Assembly: GCA_945938055.1 (NCBI GenBank)
Contig: CAMEUH010000091.1
Span: 1-9,201, forward strand
Direction: 5' to 3'
Source of the DNA: an uncultured Eubacteriaceae bacterium
GTDB taxonomy: Bacteria > Bacillota > Clostridia > Lachnospirales > Lachnospiraceae
DNA: 9,201 bases
Below the pieces are notes generated by a model, which had not been told where the DNA came from, did not search any database, and was given only the letters and a program-made list of their open reading frames with translations. How positions within the stretch are numbered: the stretch's first letter is position 1; every line of letters begins with the position of its first letter. This document shows, piece after piece, positions 1 to 7,512 of this stretch. A program made the position numbers and the translations under genes.

Positions 1-3000
1 GCAGCCAAGGCAATGAATGCCACAAGTGAAGCAGAAAGAATTACTATTCACATTGCTCCCGGAACATACAGGGAACAGATTATAATCGAGGCACCATACA
101 TTACTTTAGTAAATGATGAGCCATCGAAGGAAGTTTTGCTTACCTGGTATTATGGTACAGGTTATAACTATTATAGTGCGGATTCAACAGGTTTTTATAA
201 TGTTGAAAACCAATATGACCAGTATGCAAAGAATTCTGCAGGAAAGTGGGGAACTTCAACCTATGTAAAGAAATCGGCAACAGCATTCAGGGCAGAGAAT
301 ATTACATTTGAGGCTTCCTTTAACCGGTACATTACGGATGAAGAAATTGCTGACGGTGTGGAAGTCAGTGGAAAGGAAACAATTTCTTTTGTAAGAAAAT
401 ATGGTGCGGACGTAACAACAAAGGCTGCAACGGAAAGAGCTGCTGCAATCTGTGTTGAAGCTGACCAGTCAGAATTCTACAATTGTAACTTCCTTGGTAG
501 CCAGGATACACTGTATACAGGTGACAGTTCGGTTCATTCATATTACAAGAACTGCTTTATCGAAGGAAATACAGACTTTATCTTTGGTGATGGAGATATT
601 GTTTTTGATAACTGTGAACTGAGTTTCTATGGATATAAAGATACAGAACAGTATGGATATATTACAGCGGCAAAAGATGCTGCAGTACAGGGTTATTTAT
701 TTAGAAACTGTACGGTAACAACAAATAATGAGCTTAAAGTAGTGCCAGGATATTTAGGAAGACCATGGGGGGCAGGTGCGAAAGTTACATTTATAAATAC
801 AAAACTTGAGAGGGCTTCGGTGATTGTATCGGAAGGCTGGAAAGACTGGGATGCAAGGCTTGCAAAGAATGCGAATTACAAGGAATACAACACGGCGGCA
901 CTTGATGGAGCAGTCGTTGATACTTCTTCAAGAACGGAGGGAACAGTCGTATCTTCCAATCCTGTTCCGGACGTAACAACATATTTTGGAAGCTGGACAC
1001 CAAAATACTATGTGGCGGAAGCATCAAAGGTTGAATTTACAACAAAGCCTTATGTTGTGGATAACGGTGATATTAATACTCCGTATCCGGGACATACTCT
1101 TACGGCTTGCTATTCGCTTGGAGAAGCAAATGATGCCAATGATGCGTCCATTATTAAATGGTATCGTGTATCAGGTTCCACAGAAACACTTGTTAAGACA
1201 TCAACGGCAACAGTCGATAAGACTTATCAGATTACAAGCGAAGATGTAGGAAGCAATATTAAGGTTGTTGTTGTTCCAACAACAGTAAGCAATAATATGG
1301 GAAGCGAAGCTTCTTATACAGTAGAGGTTGCTGTTAAGGAAGGTTATGAAGATCCATCTTCCTCTTCGTCAGATGCAATTTTAGGTGATGGAGTCAATAT
1401 TTTCCTTGCAGGTGATTCTACGGTAAAGGACTATTCTGCAGCCGGCATGTACATGGCAGGAAAACCACAGAACGAAGGTTCATGGGGTGAATCCTTACAG
1501 GCATTTTTCAATGCGGACAAAGTAACGATTGTAAACTATGCAAATGGCGGCCGGAGTGCAAGAAACTTTATTAATGAAGGATCTTTAGATAAGATTGCAG
1601 AAAATATTTCAGAAGGTGATTATCTGTTCATCCAGTTTGGACATAATGACTGCTCCAATGCTTCCGGTTATCTGGAGGACCGGTATGTTCCGCTTGGTGA
1701 GCCGGATGCCAATGGGGTATATCCGGTAACCGCAGGTACAAAGGTTTCCACACCATCGTCTCTGGTAAGCAAATATGGTGACACATTCTATTCCTATGAT
1801 TGTGGCGGTACATATAAGTGGTATTTATTACAGTACATTAATGTGGCAAGAGAAAAAGGTGCAATTCCGGTACTGGTAACGCCGGTTTCCAGAATGTATT
1901 ATACAAGTGAGGGTACCATTAAGCCGCATCATGATTCAACAGATAAGACAACCAATACACAGGTAACATCCAATAATGCTTATGTAACGGCGGTAAAACA
2001 GCTGGCAGAAGATGAGGGCGTTCTTATTATTGATGGATTTGAATTAACAAAGAACATGTATGAGAATGCATATAAGGCTGATCCATCCGCGTCAGGCGAA
2101 ACATCTGTATATGGAGCACAGATAATGGCTAGTGGTGAAAAAACACATTCTAATAAGTTAGGTGGTTTTATCACAGCTGCTTATATTGCATCAACAATTC
2201 AGAACATGAACATGAACATTTCTTATGCAGTCTGCATGCCATCAAAGGTGATTGGTGAAACAGCAGATGGTATTACGGTTTACTCCGTAACAGGAAATCA
2301 TGTACTGACGGCATATGACATTACATCAAATTATGCAGCAAAAGCTGATTATTGGACTGGTGTCGGACAGGATCTGATTAATGCAATCGGTAAGAAAGCA
2401 GAGGAACTTGCAGCATCGGGCGGACCAGGAAATACTCCGGATAAAGATAATATTAAGGCGTTTGTTGAGAGATTATACAGTCTTGTATTAAACAGGGTTC
2501 CGGGTGAAGAGGAACAGCAGGGCTGGATTAATGCACTTGCGAATAAGGAATCCAGTGGTGTGGATGCCGGTTTTGGATTTGTCTTTAGTCCGGAAGGAAT
2601 TGACAGGAACTTCAGTAATGAAGAATTTGTTGAAATTCTTTATAATACGTTCATGGGTCGTCCATCGGATGAAGGTGGCAAAGCAGCATGGGTATCACAG
2701 CTTGATGCCGGTGTGGACCGTGAAAAAGTATTTGAAGGTTTTGTATATTCTCCGGAATTTGCAGAAATCTGTGACAATTATGGAATCGAAGTTGGCGATG
2801 TAAATAATGTGGATGCATTAAAGGAAGTGCTGAATCTGTACCGTAACCAGAATGCTGACATTACAAAGTTTGTGGCAAGATGTTATAAAGAAATTTTAGA
2901 CAGAATTCCGGATGCGGAAGGACTGGAAGCTTGGTGCAAGGTAATTATTACCGAAGAAAACACACCGAGAGATGTTGCAGCAGAAGGCTTCTTGTTCTCG

Positions 3001-3210
3001 GATGAATTCCGAAGCAAAAAGATTACGGATACCGAATATGTACAGATTCTCTACAGAGCATTTTTAGACAGAGAAGCGGATGAAACCGGTCTTTCTGACT
3101 GGACAGGTGTCCTTGCAGGCGGAGAAGAAACCCGGGATGACATTATCGATGGATTTGCAAATTCGGATGAATTCAAAGGCGTTTTAAAAGAATTTGGTCT
3201 GGCTGAGTAA
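1..3210 (+). CDS. Secreted multidomain pectin esterase: CE8 pectinesterase + CE12-like SGNH esterase + DUF4214 (5' end outside window)
   Basis: The reading frame is open from base 1 and the first ATG (13) lies inside the pectinesterase fold, so the true start and signal peptide are upstream. Numbering from base 1: residues 1-335 are a pectin methylesterase (CE8) with GSQDTLY (Asp169), DFIFG (Asp192) and LGRPW (Arg254), the family's two catalytic Asp and its Arg. Residues 340-450 look like an Ig-like spacer, followed by a Ser-rich linker. Residues 460-800 form an SGNH/GDSL esterase of the rhamnogalacturonan acetylesterase (CE12) type: GDST (Ser473), NGGRS (Gly517), GHND (Asn549), EKTH (His716). 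Residues 818-1069 are four DUF4214 units. The expected role is extracellular removal of methyl and acetyl groups from pectin, preparing it for lyases. The tail is duplicated in the next gene. Enzyme class is strongly supported; exact substrate of the SGNH domain is inferred. Confidence 0.93.
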   Translation, partial: AAKAMNATSEAERITIHIAPGTYREQIIIEAPYITLVNDEPSKEVLLTWYYGTGYNYYSADSTGFYNVENQYDQYAKNSAGKWGTSTYVKKSATAFRAENITFEASFNRYITDEEIADGVEVSGKETISFVRKYGADVTTKAATERAAAICVEADQSEFYNCNFLGSQDTLYTGDSSVHSYYKNCFIEGNTDFIFGDGDIVFDNCELSFYGYKDTEQYGYITAAKDAAVQGYLFRNCTVTTNNELKVVPGYLGRPWGAGAKVTFINTKLERASVIVSEGWKDWDARLAKNANYKEYNTAALDGAVVDTSSRTEGTVVSSNPVPDVTTYFGSWTPKYYVAEASKVEFTTKPYVVDNGDINTPYPGHTLTACYSLGEANDANDASIIKWYRVSGSTETLVKTSTATVDKTYQITSEDVGSNIKVVVVPTTVSNNMGSEASYTVEVAVKEGYEDPSSSSSDAILGDGVNIFLAGDSTVKDYSAAGMYMAGKPQNEGSWGESLQAFFNADKVTIVNYANGGRSARNFINEGSLDKIAENISEGDYLFIQFGHNDCSNASGYLEDRYVPLGEPDANGVYPVTAGTKVSTPSSLVSKYGDTFYSYDCGGTYKWYLLQYINVAREKGAIPVLVTPVSRMYYTSEGTIKPHHDSTDKTTNTQVTSNNAYVTAVKQLAEDEGVLIIDGFELTKNMYENAYKADPSASGETSVYGAQIMASGEKTHSNKLGGFITAAYIASTIQNMNMNISYAVCMPSKVIGETADGITVYSVTGNHVLTAYDITSNYAAKADYWTGVGQDLINAIGKKAEELAASGGPGNTPDKDNIKAFVERLYSLVLNRVPGEEEQQGWINALANKESSGVDAGFGFVFSPEGIDRNFSNEEFVEILYNTFMGRPSDEGGKAAWVSQLDAGVDREKVFEGFVYSPEFAEICDNYGIEVGDVNNVDALKEVLNLYRNQNADITKFVARCYKEILDRIPDAEGLEAWCKVIITEENTPRDVAAEGFLFSDEFRSKKITDTEYVQILYRAFLDREADETGLSDWTGVLAGGEETRDDIIDGFANSDEFKGVLKEFGLAE
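2451..3164 (+). repeat. Perfect 714-bp direct repeat, copy 1 (DUF4214 module)
   Basis: Compared base by base with 6222-6935, this stretch shows no difference (constant offset 3771). It encodes four DUF4214 units in frame, beginning near residues 821 (FVERLY), 876 (FVEILY), 957 (FVARCY) and 1013 (YVQILY). Each has an aromatic/hydrophobic helix, a conserved Trp, and a closing GF..SPE or GF..SDEF motif. The match ends sharply: the last 46 bases of the two genes differ at 10 positions, nearly all synonymous. DUF4214 has no settled function; it is frequent at the ends of secreted or surface proteins. Confidence 0.97.
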
Positions 3211-3246
3211 TTAAGTAATAATTAGTTAGCGAGGATACATAATACG

Positions 3247-3292
3247 ACAGGCTGTCATGGGGACAAGGTGTCCAACATGGCGGCCTGTTTTT
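3247..3292 (+). terminator. Rho-independent terminator of the pectin esterase gene
   Basis: A 13-bp stem with a few G-T pairs (ACAGGCTGTCATG against CATGGCGGCCTGT) is extended by a GGAC/GTCC inner helix and followed by TTTTT. It lies 37 bp after the stop codon. The outer stem resembles the terminator after the next gene (7004-7047). Confidence 0.9.
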
Positions 3293-3445
3293 ATATAATG
3301 GAAGATTTTTTCTTACGGAGAATTCTTGATATATTTTTGTCTCAATTTCTCTAGAAATTTTGAATTCAAATTTTCGTATTAAGTACTATTCAGTATATTG
3401 TTTTATCAAAAAATAACCTAAACATAACATAAAGTTCTTACAGAT
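3293..3445. other. AT-rich intergenic stretch without a recognisable gene
   Basis: No credible reading frame or RNA gene is visible. A 12-bp palindrome centred on GAATTC (TTTGAATTCAAA, 3359-3370) is present, but in such AT-rich sequence it carries little weight. Confidence 0.6.
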
Positions 3446-3474
3446 TTTACAATCAAATAACATAATGTAATAAT
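3446..3474 (+). promoter_or_regulatory. Predicted sigma-A promoter of the metallophosphoesterase gene
   Basis: The -35 box TTTACA (3446-3451) and the -10 box AATAAT (3469-3474) each match consensus at five of six bases and are 17 bp apart. Transcription would start near 3481, leaving a leader of about 20 nt before the ATG at 3502. A ribosome binding site GTGAGG (3487-3492) sits 9 nt upstream of that ATG. Confidence 0.6.
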
Positions 3475-3501
3475 CTAAAAAAGAAAGTGAGGAAAAATTA
3501 A

Positions 3502-6500
3502 ATGATTCCAAAAGTATTTAAACGGTTTGGAAAAACCGTATTGAGTGTGCTGCTTGTCAGTATACTCTGTTTTAGCTCTATTTTTGTTGCAATGGCAGAA
3601 GAACTCATTGCAGAAGAGAAACCTGTGCTAAATGGTGATGTATATGAAATAGCAACTGCAGAGCAATTGCTGTATCTCAGTCAGAATTATGGCACGGATG
3701 ACTGCCCTAAAACAGCAACTTATATGCTTACGGCAGATATAGATATGTCAAATATCACAAACTTTAAACCAATAGGACGTTTTTATGGCGTCTTTGATGG
3801 CAATTATCATATAATCAACAATTTGACAATCGACAAGGGCGACTCGGGTACGGTAGGATTTTTCAATCATCTGGGCGATTCAGATGTTCAGGCAGTAGTT
3901 AAAAATCTCGGACTTACCAACATTTATGTTCGCGGTACTAATACAGTCGGTGGTATTTGTGGGATGCTTTGGGGAACAGTAGAAAACTGTTTCGTCACAG
4001 GCGAAGTTGTAGGCAACAACCATGGTATTGGCGGTATTGCCGGTCGTACTCCGGCTTTTTCATCAGGTAGCGTAAATAAGCAACCTACAGAGGAGGAAGC
4101 TGCAAAAGCTACTATTCGTAACTGCTATACGGTCGTTACTGTCCGTGAGGAAGGTTCTGCCGACAGCCAGGGCGGTCTTGTGGGACGTAGTTTAAATCCA
4201 TATACCACAATTGAAAATTCGTATGCTGCAGGTGTAGTTGAAGGTTATAACCGTGTCGGCGGTCTCGTGGGCGATCTTCGCGAAGGCGGAGTTGTTCGCG
4301 GATGTGTTGCTGCCAATCCGATGGTAACCGGTACACAGTCTGTTTCTTCGGCAATTGGTAGAATATTAGTTGACCCCGAACAAACTGCAACGAATATTCT
4401 TTCCTGGGACAAGATGAAAAAAACTGGTCCGGGAGGTACTTTAGACGGCAAAACAGTTAATATGGATGAATTGCAGACCATAGATACCTTTAAGGATCTT
4501 GGCTGGGATTTTGAAAACACATGGGATTTCCTTACCTTTACCGACAATGGTAAAACCTATGGTTGTCCGGTACTTAAAGGCTTTGAAAAACAGGATTATA
4601 CCTATGATTTTGAAACATACCTTTCAACCATCAGTTTTTCTCTCGTTTCTACTGAACAGACTGCAAATTCGCTAACACTTAAAATCGAAAATGTGGCAGA
4701 TAGTGAGGATGAGAATTATAGTGCAAGTCAGTATTGCATTATTCAATCTAAGAAAAAACCACTTAGCGAACAAATTGTCTGGCAGGATTCCGATGAAAAA
4801 ACCTTTACAGACCTTTCTCCAAGCAGTCCCTATTCATTTTGGGGCAGAGTAAAAAATGCTGACGGAAAGGAAAGCAGCTGGGTTTCCCTACAGGTGTATA
4901 CAAAATATAAAATTTCAACCGACAAAAATCCGATGAATATTGCCGTGGCAATGACTGAGGAGCCATCGACAAGCGCAACCGTCAGCTGGGCAACTCCCGA
5001 TATTACATTGACACATCCGGTAGTTCAGCTTATTAAGAAATCTGCATCAGAAACTCTTCCTGCGGATGGACAGTTAAGCTTTGAAGGAACCACAGATGTG
5101 AGGGAAATATCCATGACAACCAATGAAAAGCTCCTTGATGGTATCAGAGGCTTTTACACAGTATCGCTGACGGGTCTTGAGCCTGATACGGAATATGTCT
5201 ACCGTGTTGGAGATGCAGAGCAGGGATATTGGAGCACGTTAGGAAGTTTTTCAACCGCCCCTGTAGAGAACAAAGCGATAACTTTTATTTATATGTCCGA
5301 TTCCCAGGTGTCAAACTCAAGTGATGCATTCCGAACAACCTTTAATACGGCGCAACGTTTGTATCCGAATGCAACCTTCACCTATTTCGGTGGTGATATG
5401 ACCGAAAATGGTTTTGCACATGGTCAGTGGGATTTACTTTTTGAGGGTGGTCAGGATGCATTTAGAAAAACCGTTGTATCCGCTACCACTGGCAATCATG
5501 ACCGTAATAAGGATATGAGTCTGTACTTCAATCAACCTGAAACAATCTATCCGGATGTATATTCCTTTGACTACGGCAACGCACATTTTATGGTGCTTAA
5601 CACCGAGTATTACAGCGATGAAGAATTGGACAAACAGATTGAATGGCTTCGTTCGGAGGTTGAGGCTTCCAATAAAGGTTTTAATATTGTTATGCTACAT
5701 AAAGCACTTTATTCTGCAACAGATCATGTTGATGACGCTGATGTAGATGCAATTCGTGCAAAGCTTGTACCGGTATTTCAGGAATTAAATATAGACGTGG
5801 TAATTCAGGGACATGATCACAGCTTTTCACGCGGTTTTATAAAGGACGGCAACAATGCAAATGCGGAAAAATTTGATGATCAGGGCACGGAAGTCTTTAC
5901 CAAACCAAGTGCACCGTTGTATTTTATTAATGGCATCTGCGGAAGTTCAAAATGGTACAAAAAAATTCAATATGACGCATCATTGTATCACTATGTTACA
6001 CCTGACTATGAATTTATTGATAAGACCTCAGCAACATATGAAACCACAATGGAAGATCAGAGCTATACCGCAATTACCATTGATGGCGATAACATGACTT
6101 TGGATACCTATTATATGCATTATGATAAGGAAAATCCTAACGGTTACATTCAGGAACCGTATTTGTTTGATTCTATTGTAATTTCAAAAGGAAACTATGT
6201 TACCAAGGAGCAGAGAGCTGTTATTAAGGCGTTTGTTGAGAGATTATACAGTCTTGTATTAAACAGGGTTCCGGGTGAAGAGGAACAGCAGGGCTGGATT
6301 AATGCACTTGCGAATAAGGAATCCAGTGGTGTGGATGCCGGTTTTGGATTTGTCTTTAGTCCGGAAGGAATTGACAGGAACTTCAGTAATGAAGAATTTG
6401 TTGAAATTCTTTATAATACGTTCATGGGTCGTCCATCGGATGAAGGTGGCAAAGCAGCATGGGTATCACAGCTTGATGCCGGTGTGGACCGTGAAAAAGT

Positions 6501-6981
6501 ATTTGAAGGTTTTGTATATTCTCCGGAATTTGCAGAAATCTGTGACAATTATGGAATCGAAGTTGGCGATGTAAATAATGTGGATGCATTAAAGGAAGTG
6601 CTGAATCTGTACCGTAACCAGAATGCTGACATTACAAAGTTTGTGGCAAGATGTTATAAAGAAATTTTAGACAGAATTCCGGATGCGGAAGGACTGGAAG
6701 CTTGGTGCAAGGTAATTATTACCGAAGAAAACACACCGAGAGATGTTGCAGCAGAAGGCTTCTTGTTCTCGGATGAATTCCGAAGCAAAAAGATTACGGA
6801 TACCGAATATGTACAGATTCTCTACAGAGCATTTTTAGACAGAGAAGCGGATGAAACCGGTCTTTCTGACTGGACAGGTGTCCTTGCAGGCGGAGAAGAA
6901 ACCCGGGATGACATTATCGATGGATTTGCAAATTCAGATGAATTTAAGGAAGTTTTGAAGGAATTCGGTCTGGCGGAATAA
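3502..6981 (+). CDS. Secreted GLUG-repeat / purple-acid-phosphatase-like metallophosphoesterase with DUF4214 tail
   Basis: Complete protein of 1159 residues. Residues 1-32 are a Sec signal peptide (basic start, hydrophobic core, cleavage after AMA). Residues 40-330 are Gly-rich GLUG-like repeats (VGGICG, IGGIAG, QGGLVG, VGGLVG), probably a beta-solenoid. Residues 370-473 look like FN3. Residues 474-590 match the N-terminal FN3-like domain of purple acid phosphatases. Residues 592-830 are a calcineurin-type metallophosphoesterase with DSQ (Asp600), GGDM (Asp632), GNHD (Asn665, His666), LHK (His733) and GHDH (His771, His773), so the metal site looks intact. Residues 907-1159 are DUF4214, almost all identical to the upstream gene. 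The likely role is extracellular phosphate-ester hydrolysis; the substrate is unknown. Arginine codons upstream of the tail are mostly CGN (17 of 23), unlike the neighbour, which hints at separate origin. Confidence 0.92.
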   Translation: MIPKVFKRFGKTVLSVLLVSILCFSSIFVAMAEELIAEEKPVLNGDVYEIATAEQLLYLSQNYGTDDCPKTATYMLTADIDMSNITNFKPIGRFYGVFDGNYHIINNLTIDKGDSGTVGFFNHLGDSDVQAVVKNLGLTNIYVRGTNTVGGICGMLWGTVENCFVTGEVVGNNHGIGGIAGRTPAFSSGSVNKQPTEEEAAKATIRNCYTVVTVREEGSADSQGGLVGRSLNPYTTIENSYAAGVVEGYNRVGGLVGDLREGGVVRGCVAANPMVTGTQSVSSAIGRILVDPEQTATNILSWDKMKKTGPGGTLDGKTVNMDELQTIDTFKDLGWDFENTWDFLTFTDNGKTYGCPVLKGFEKQDYTYDFETYLSTISFSLVSTEQTANSLTLKIENVADSEDENYSASQYCIIQSKKKPLSEQIVWQDSDEKTFTDLSPSSPYSFWGRVKNADGKESSWVSLQVYTKYKISTDKNPMNIAVAMTEEPSTSATVSWATPDITLTHPVVQLIKKSASETLPADGQLSFEGTTDVREISMTTNEKLLDGIRGFYTVSLTGLEPDTEYVYRVGDAEQGYWSTLGSFSTAPVENKAITFIYMSDSQVSNSSDAFRTTFNTAQRLYPNATFTYFGGDMTENGFAHGQWDLLFEGGQDAFRKTVVSATTGNHDRNKDMSLYFNQPETIYPDVYSFDYGNAHFMVLNTEYYSDEELDKQIEWLRSEVEASNKGFNIVMLHKALYSATDHVDDADVDAIRAKLVPVFQELNIDVVIQGHDHSFSRGFIKDGNNANAEKFDDQGTEVFTKPSAPLYFINGICGSSKWYKKIQYDASLYHYVTPDYEFIDKTSATYETTMEDQSYTAITIDGDNMTLDTYYMHYDKENPNGYIQEPYLFDSIVISKGNYVTKEQRAVIKAFVERLYSLVLNRVPGEEEQQGWINALANKESSGVDAGFGFVFSPEGIDRNFSNEEFVEILYNTFMGRPSDEGGKAAWVSQLDAGVDREKVFEGFVYSPEFAEICDNYGIEVGDVNNVDALKEVLNLYRNQNADITKFVARCYKEILDRIPDAEGLEAWCKVIITEENTPRDVAAEGFLFSDEFRSKKITDTEYVQILYRAFLDREADETGLSDWTGVLAGGEETRDDIIDGFANSDEFKEVLKEFGLAE
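6222..6935 (+). repeat. Perfect 714-bp direct repeat, copy 2 (DUF4214 module)
   Basis: This is identical to 2451-3164 throughout and in frame at the end of the metallophosphoesterase gene. Unrelated sequence precedes it (the bases at 6221 and 2450 already differ). After 6935 the two genes differ at 10 of 46 bases while still encoding nearly the same ending, KEFGLAE. The abrupt borders fit recombination or gene conversion between tails better than slow divergence. Confidence 0.97.
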
Positions 6982-7003
6982 AGTTGCTATAAAATATAAT
7001 GGG

Positions 7004-7047
7004 CAGGCTGCCGTGGTAGTTTTTGAAAACCAGGGTGGCCTGTTTTT
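7004..7047 (+). terminator. Rho-independent terminator of the metallophosphoesterase gene
   Basis: CAGGCTGCC pairs with GGTGGCCTG, a mismatch is followed by a TGGT/ACCA inner helix, and the stem is followed by TTTTT. It lies 22 bp after the stop codon. The outer stem resembles the terminator at 3247-3292 with compensating changes. Confidence 0.88.
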
Positions 7048-7073
7048 GCTTTAGGATTTGTGGTGTAAAGGAC

Positions 7074-7350
7074 GGATGTCCGGGGTAGGAGCAGTATGGC
7101 GAGCGTCCCCCTGACACCAAGTGCTATGTGAGTTACAAATTGTGTTTTTCTAGCACAATACATTTCAATTATTAACTAGTGACGAGAACGTCTGCTATTG
7201 CCCTCCATGGCAAGAGTAGACTCAATCCGCCGTCCTGGCGGATTGTCTCTGAATACTTTTGTATTGTGCAAGAAAAACTTACAATTCTCCACTAACATAG
7301 CACTTGGTGTCAGGGGGACACTCGCCATACTGTTCCTACCCCGGACATCC
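7074..7350. repeat. Large inverted-repeat element, ~90-nt arms around a 99-nt loop; unknown family
   Basis: The left arm 7074-7161 pairs with the right arm 7261-7350. Aligning the left arm with the reverse complement of the right gives about 80 matches, 8 mismatches and one 2-nt gap. With one extra bulge the pairing continues weakly outward to about 7067 and 7358. The first 56 positions are nearly perfect and contain GTCCCCCTGACACCAAGTGC. The loop holds two more hairpins. No clear target-site duplication and no transposase are visible. Reading frames crossing this region on both strands look like by-products of the palindrome. Candidates are a MITE or REP-type element, or a structured RNA; sequence alone does not decide. 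Confidence 0.85.
7190..7245. other. Two adjacent hairpins inside the inverted-repeat loop
   Basis: Hairpin A: GTCTGCTATTGCC (7190-7202), 6-nt loop, GGCAAGAGTAGAC (7209-7221), pairing at 11 of 13 positions, with one of the exceptions a G-U on the plus strand. Hairpin B: CAATCCGCC (7223-7231), loop GTCCT, GGCGGATTG (7237-7245), perfect 9 bp. Only one base separates them, so with the long outer stem they make a branched, cloverleaf-like fold. Confidence 0.8.
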
Positions 7351-7447
7351 TGTTCTCTGAGCAAATTTCAATCCACTTTTGCCAGCGATATTAAAAGGCG
7401 TTTGTGCAGTTAACCTTTCATTTAAAAAATTTTATCCCCCAAACACT
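7351..7447. other. Spacer between inverted-repeat element and regulator promoter; nothing recognised
   Basis: There is no credible gene, terminator or RNA signature between the end of the right arm and the promoter of the MerR-family gene. It belongs to the roughly 530-bp non-coding gap between the phosphoesterase gene and the regulator. Confidence 0.5.
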
Positions 7448-7477
7448 TTGATTTCATGGAGCCGGTTAGTGTATAAT
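7448..7477 (+). promoter_or_regulatory. Predicted promoter of the MerR-family regulator
   Basis: The -35 box TTGATT (7448-7453) and the perfect -10 box TATAAT (7472-7477) are separated by 18 bp. Transcription would begin near 7484. The ribosome binding site GGAGG (7502-7506) is 6 nt before the ATG at 7513 and decides that start. Confidence 0.7.
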
Positions 7478-7512
7478 GATATATATGATATATGGAATAT
7501 TGGAGGCAAAAT

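Noticed and set aside
13..15. ATG at 13 as the start of the pectin esterase
   Set aside because: The frame is open to the window edge and the peptide there is already inside the pectinesterase domain, with no signal peptide.
2504..2803. Open frame of 99 codons in another frame, repeated at 6275-6574
   Set aside because: It is a shadow of the DUF4214 coding frame; it is identical in the two places only because the underlying DNA is duplicated, and it has no ribosome binding site.
3355..3374. AAATTTT-GAATTC-AAATTTT motif as an operator
   Set aside because: Only the central 12 bp is a true palindrome; the flanks are direct repeats in very AT-rich DNA and lie far upstream of the predicted promoter.
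7074..7350. Invertible promoter or phase-variation switch flanked by inverted repeats
   Set aside because: No recombinase gene is visible, the loop is short, and it holds no convincing outward promoter; a fold or mobile element explains it better.
7176..7413. Small open frames on both strands within the inverted-repeat element
   Set aside because: They cross the hairpin loop and arms, lack ribosome binding sites, and their protein sequences look like translated palindrome.
7492..7512. Upstream ATG for the MerR-family gene
   Set aside because: Using it would put the GGAGG at 7502-7506 inside the coding region; family proteins begin at the MKYRTGDL position encoded from 7513.
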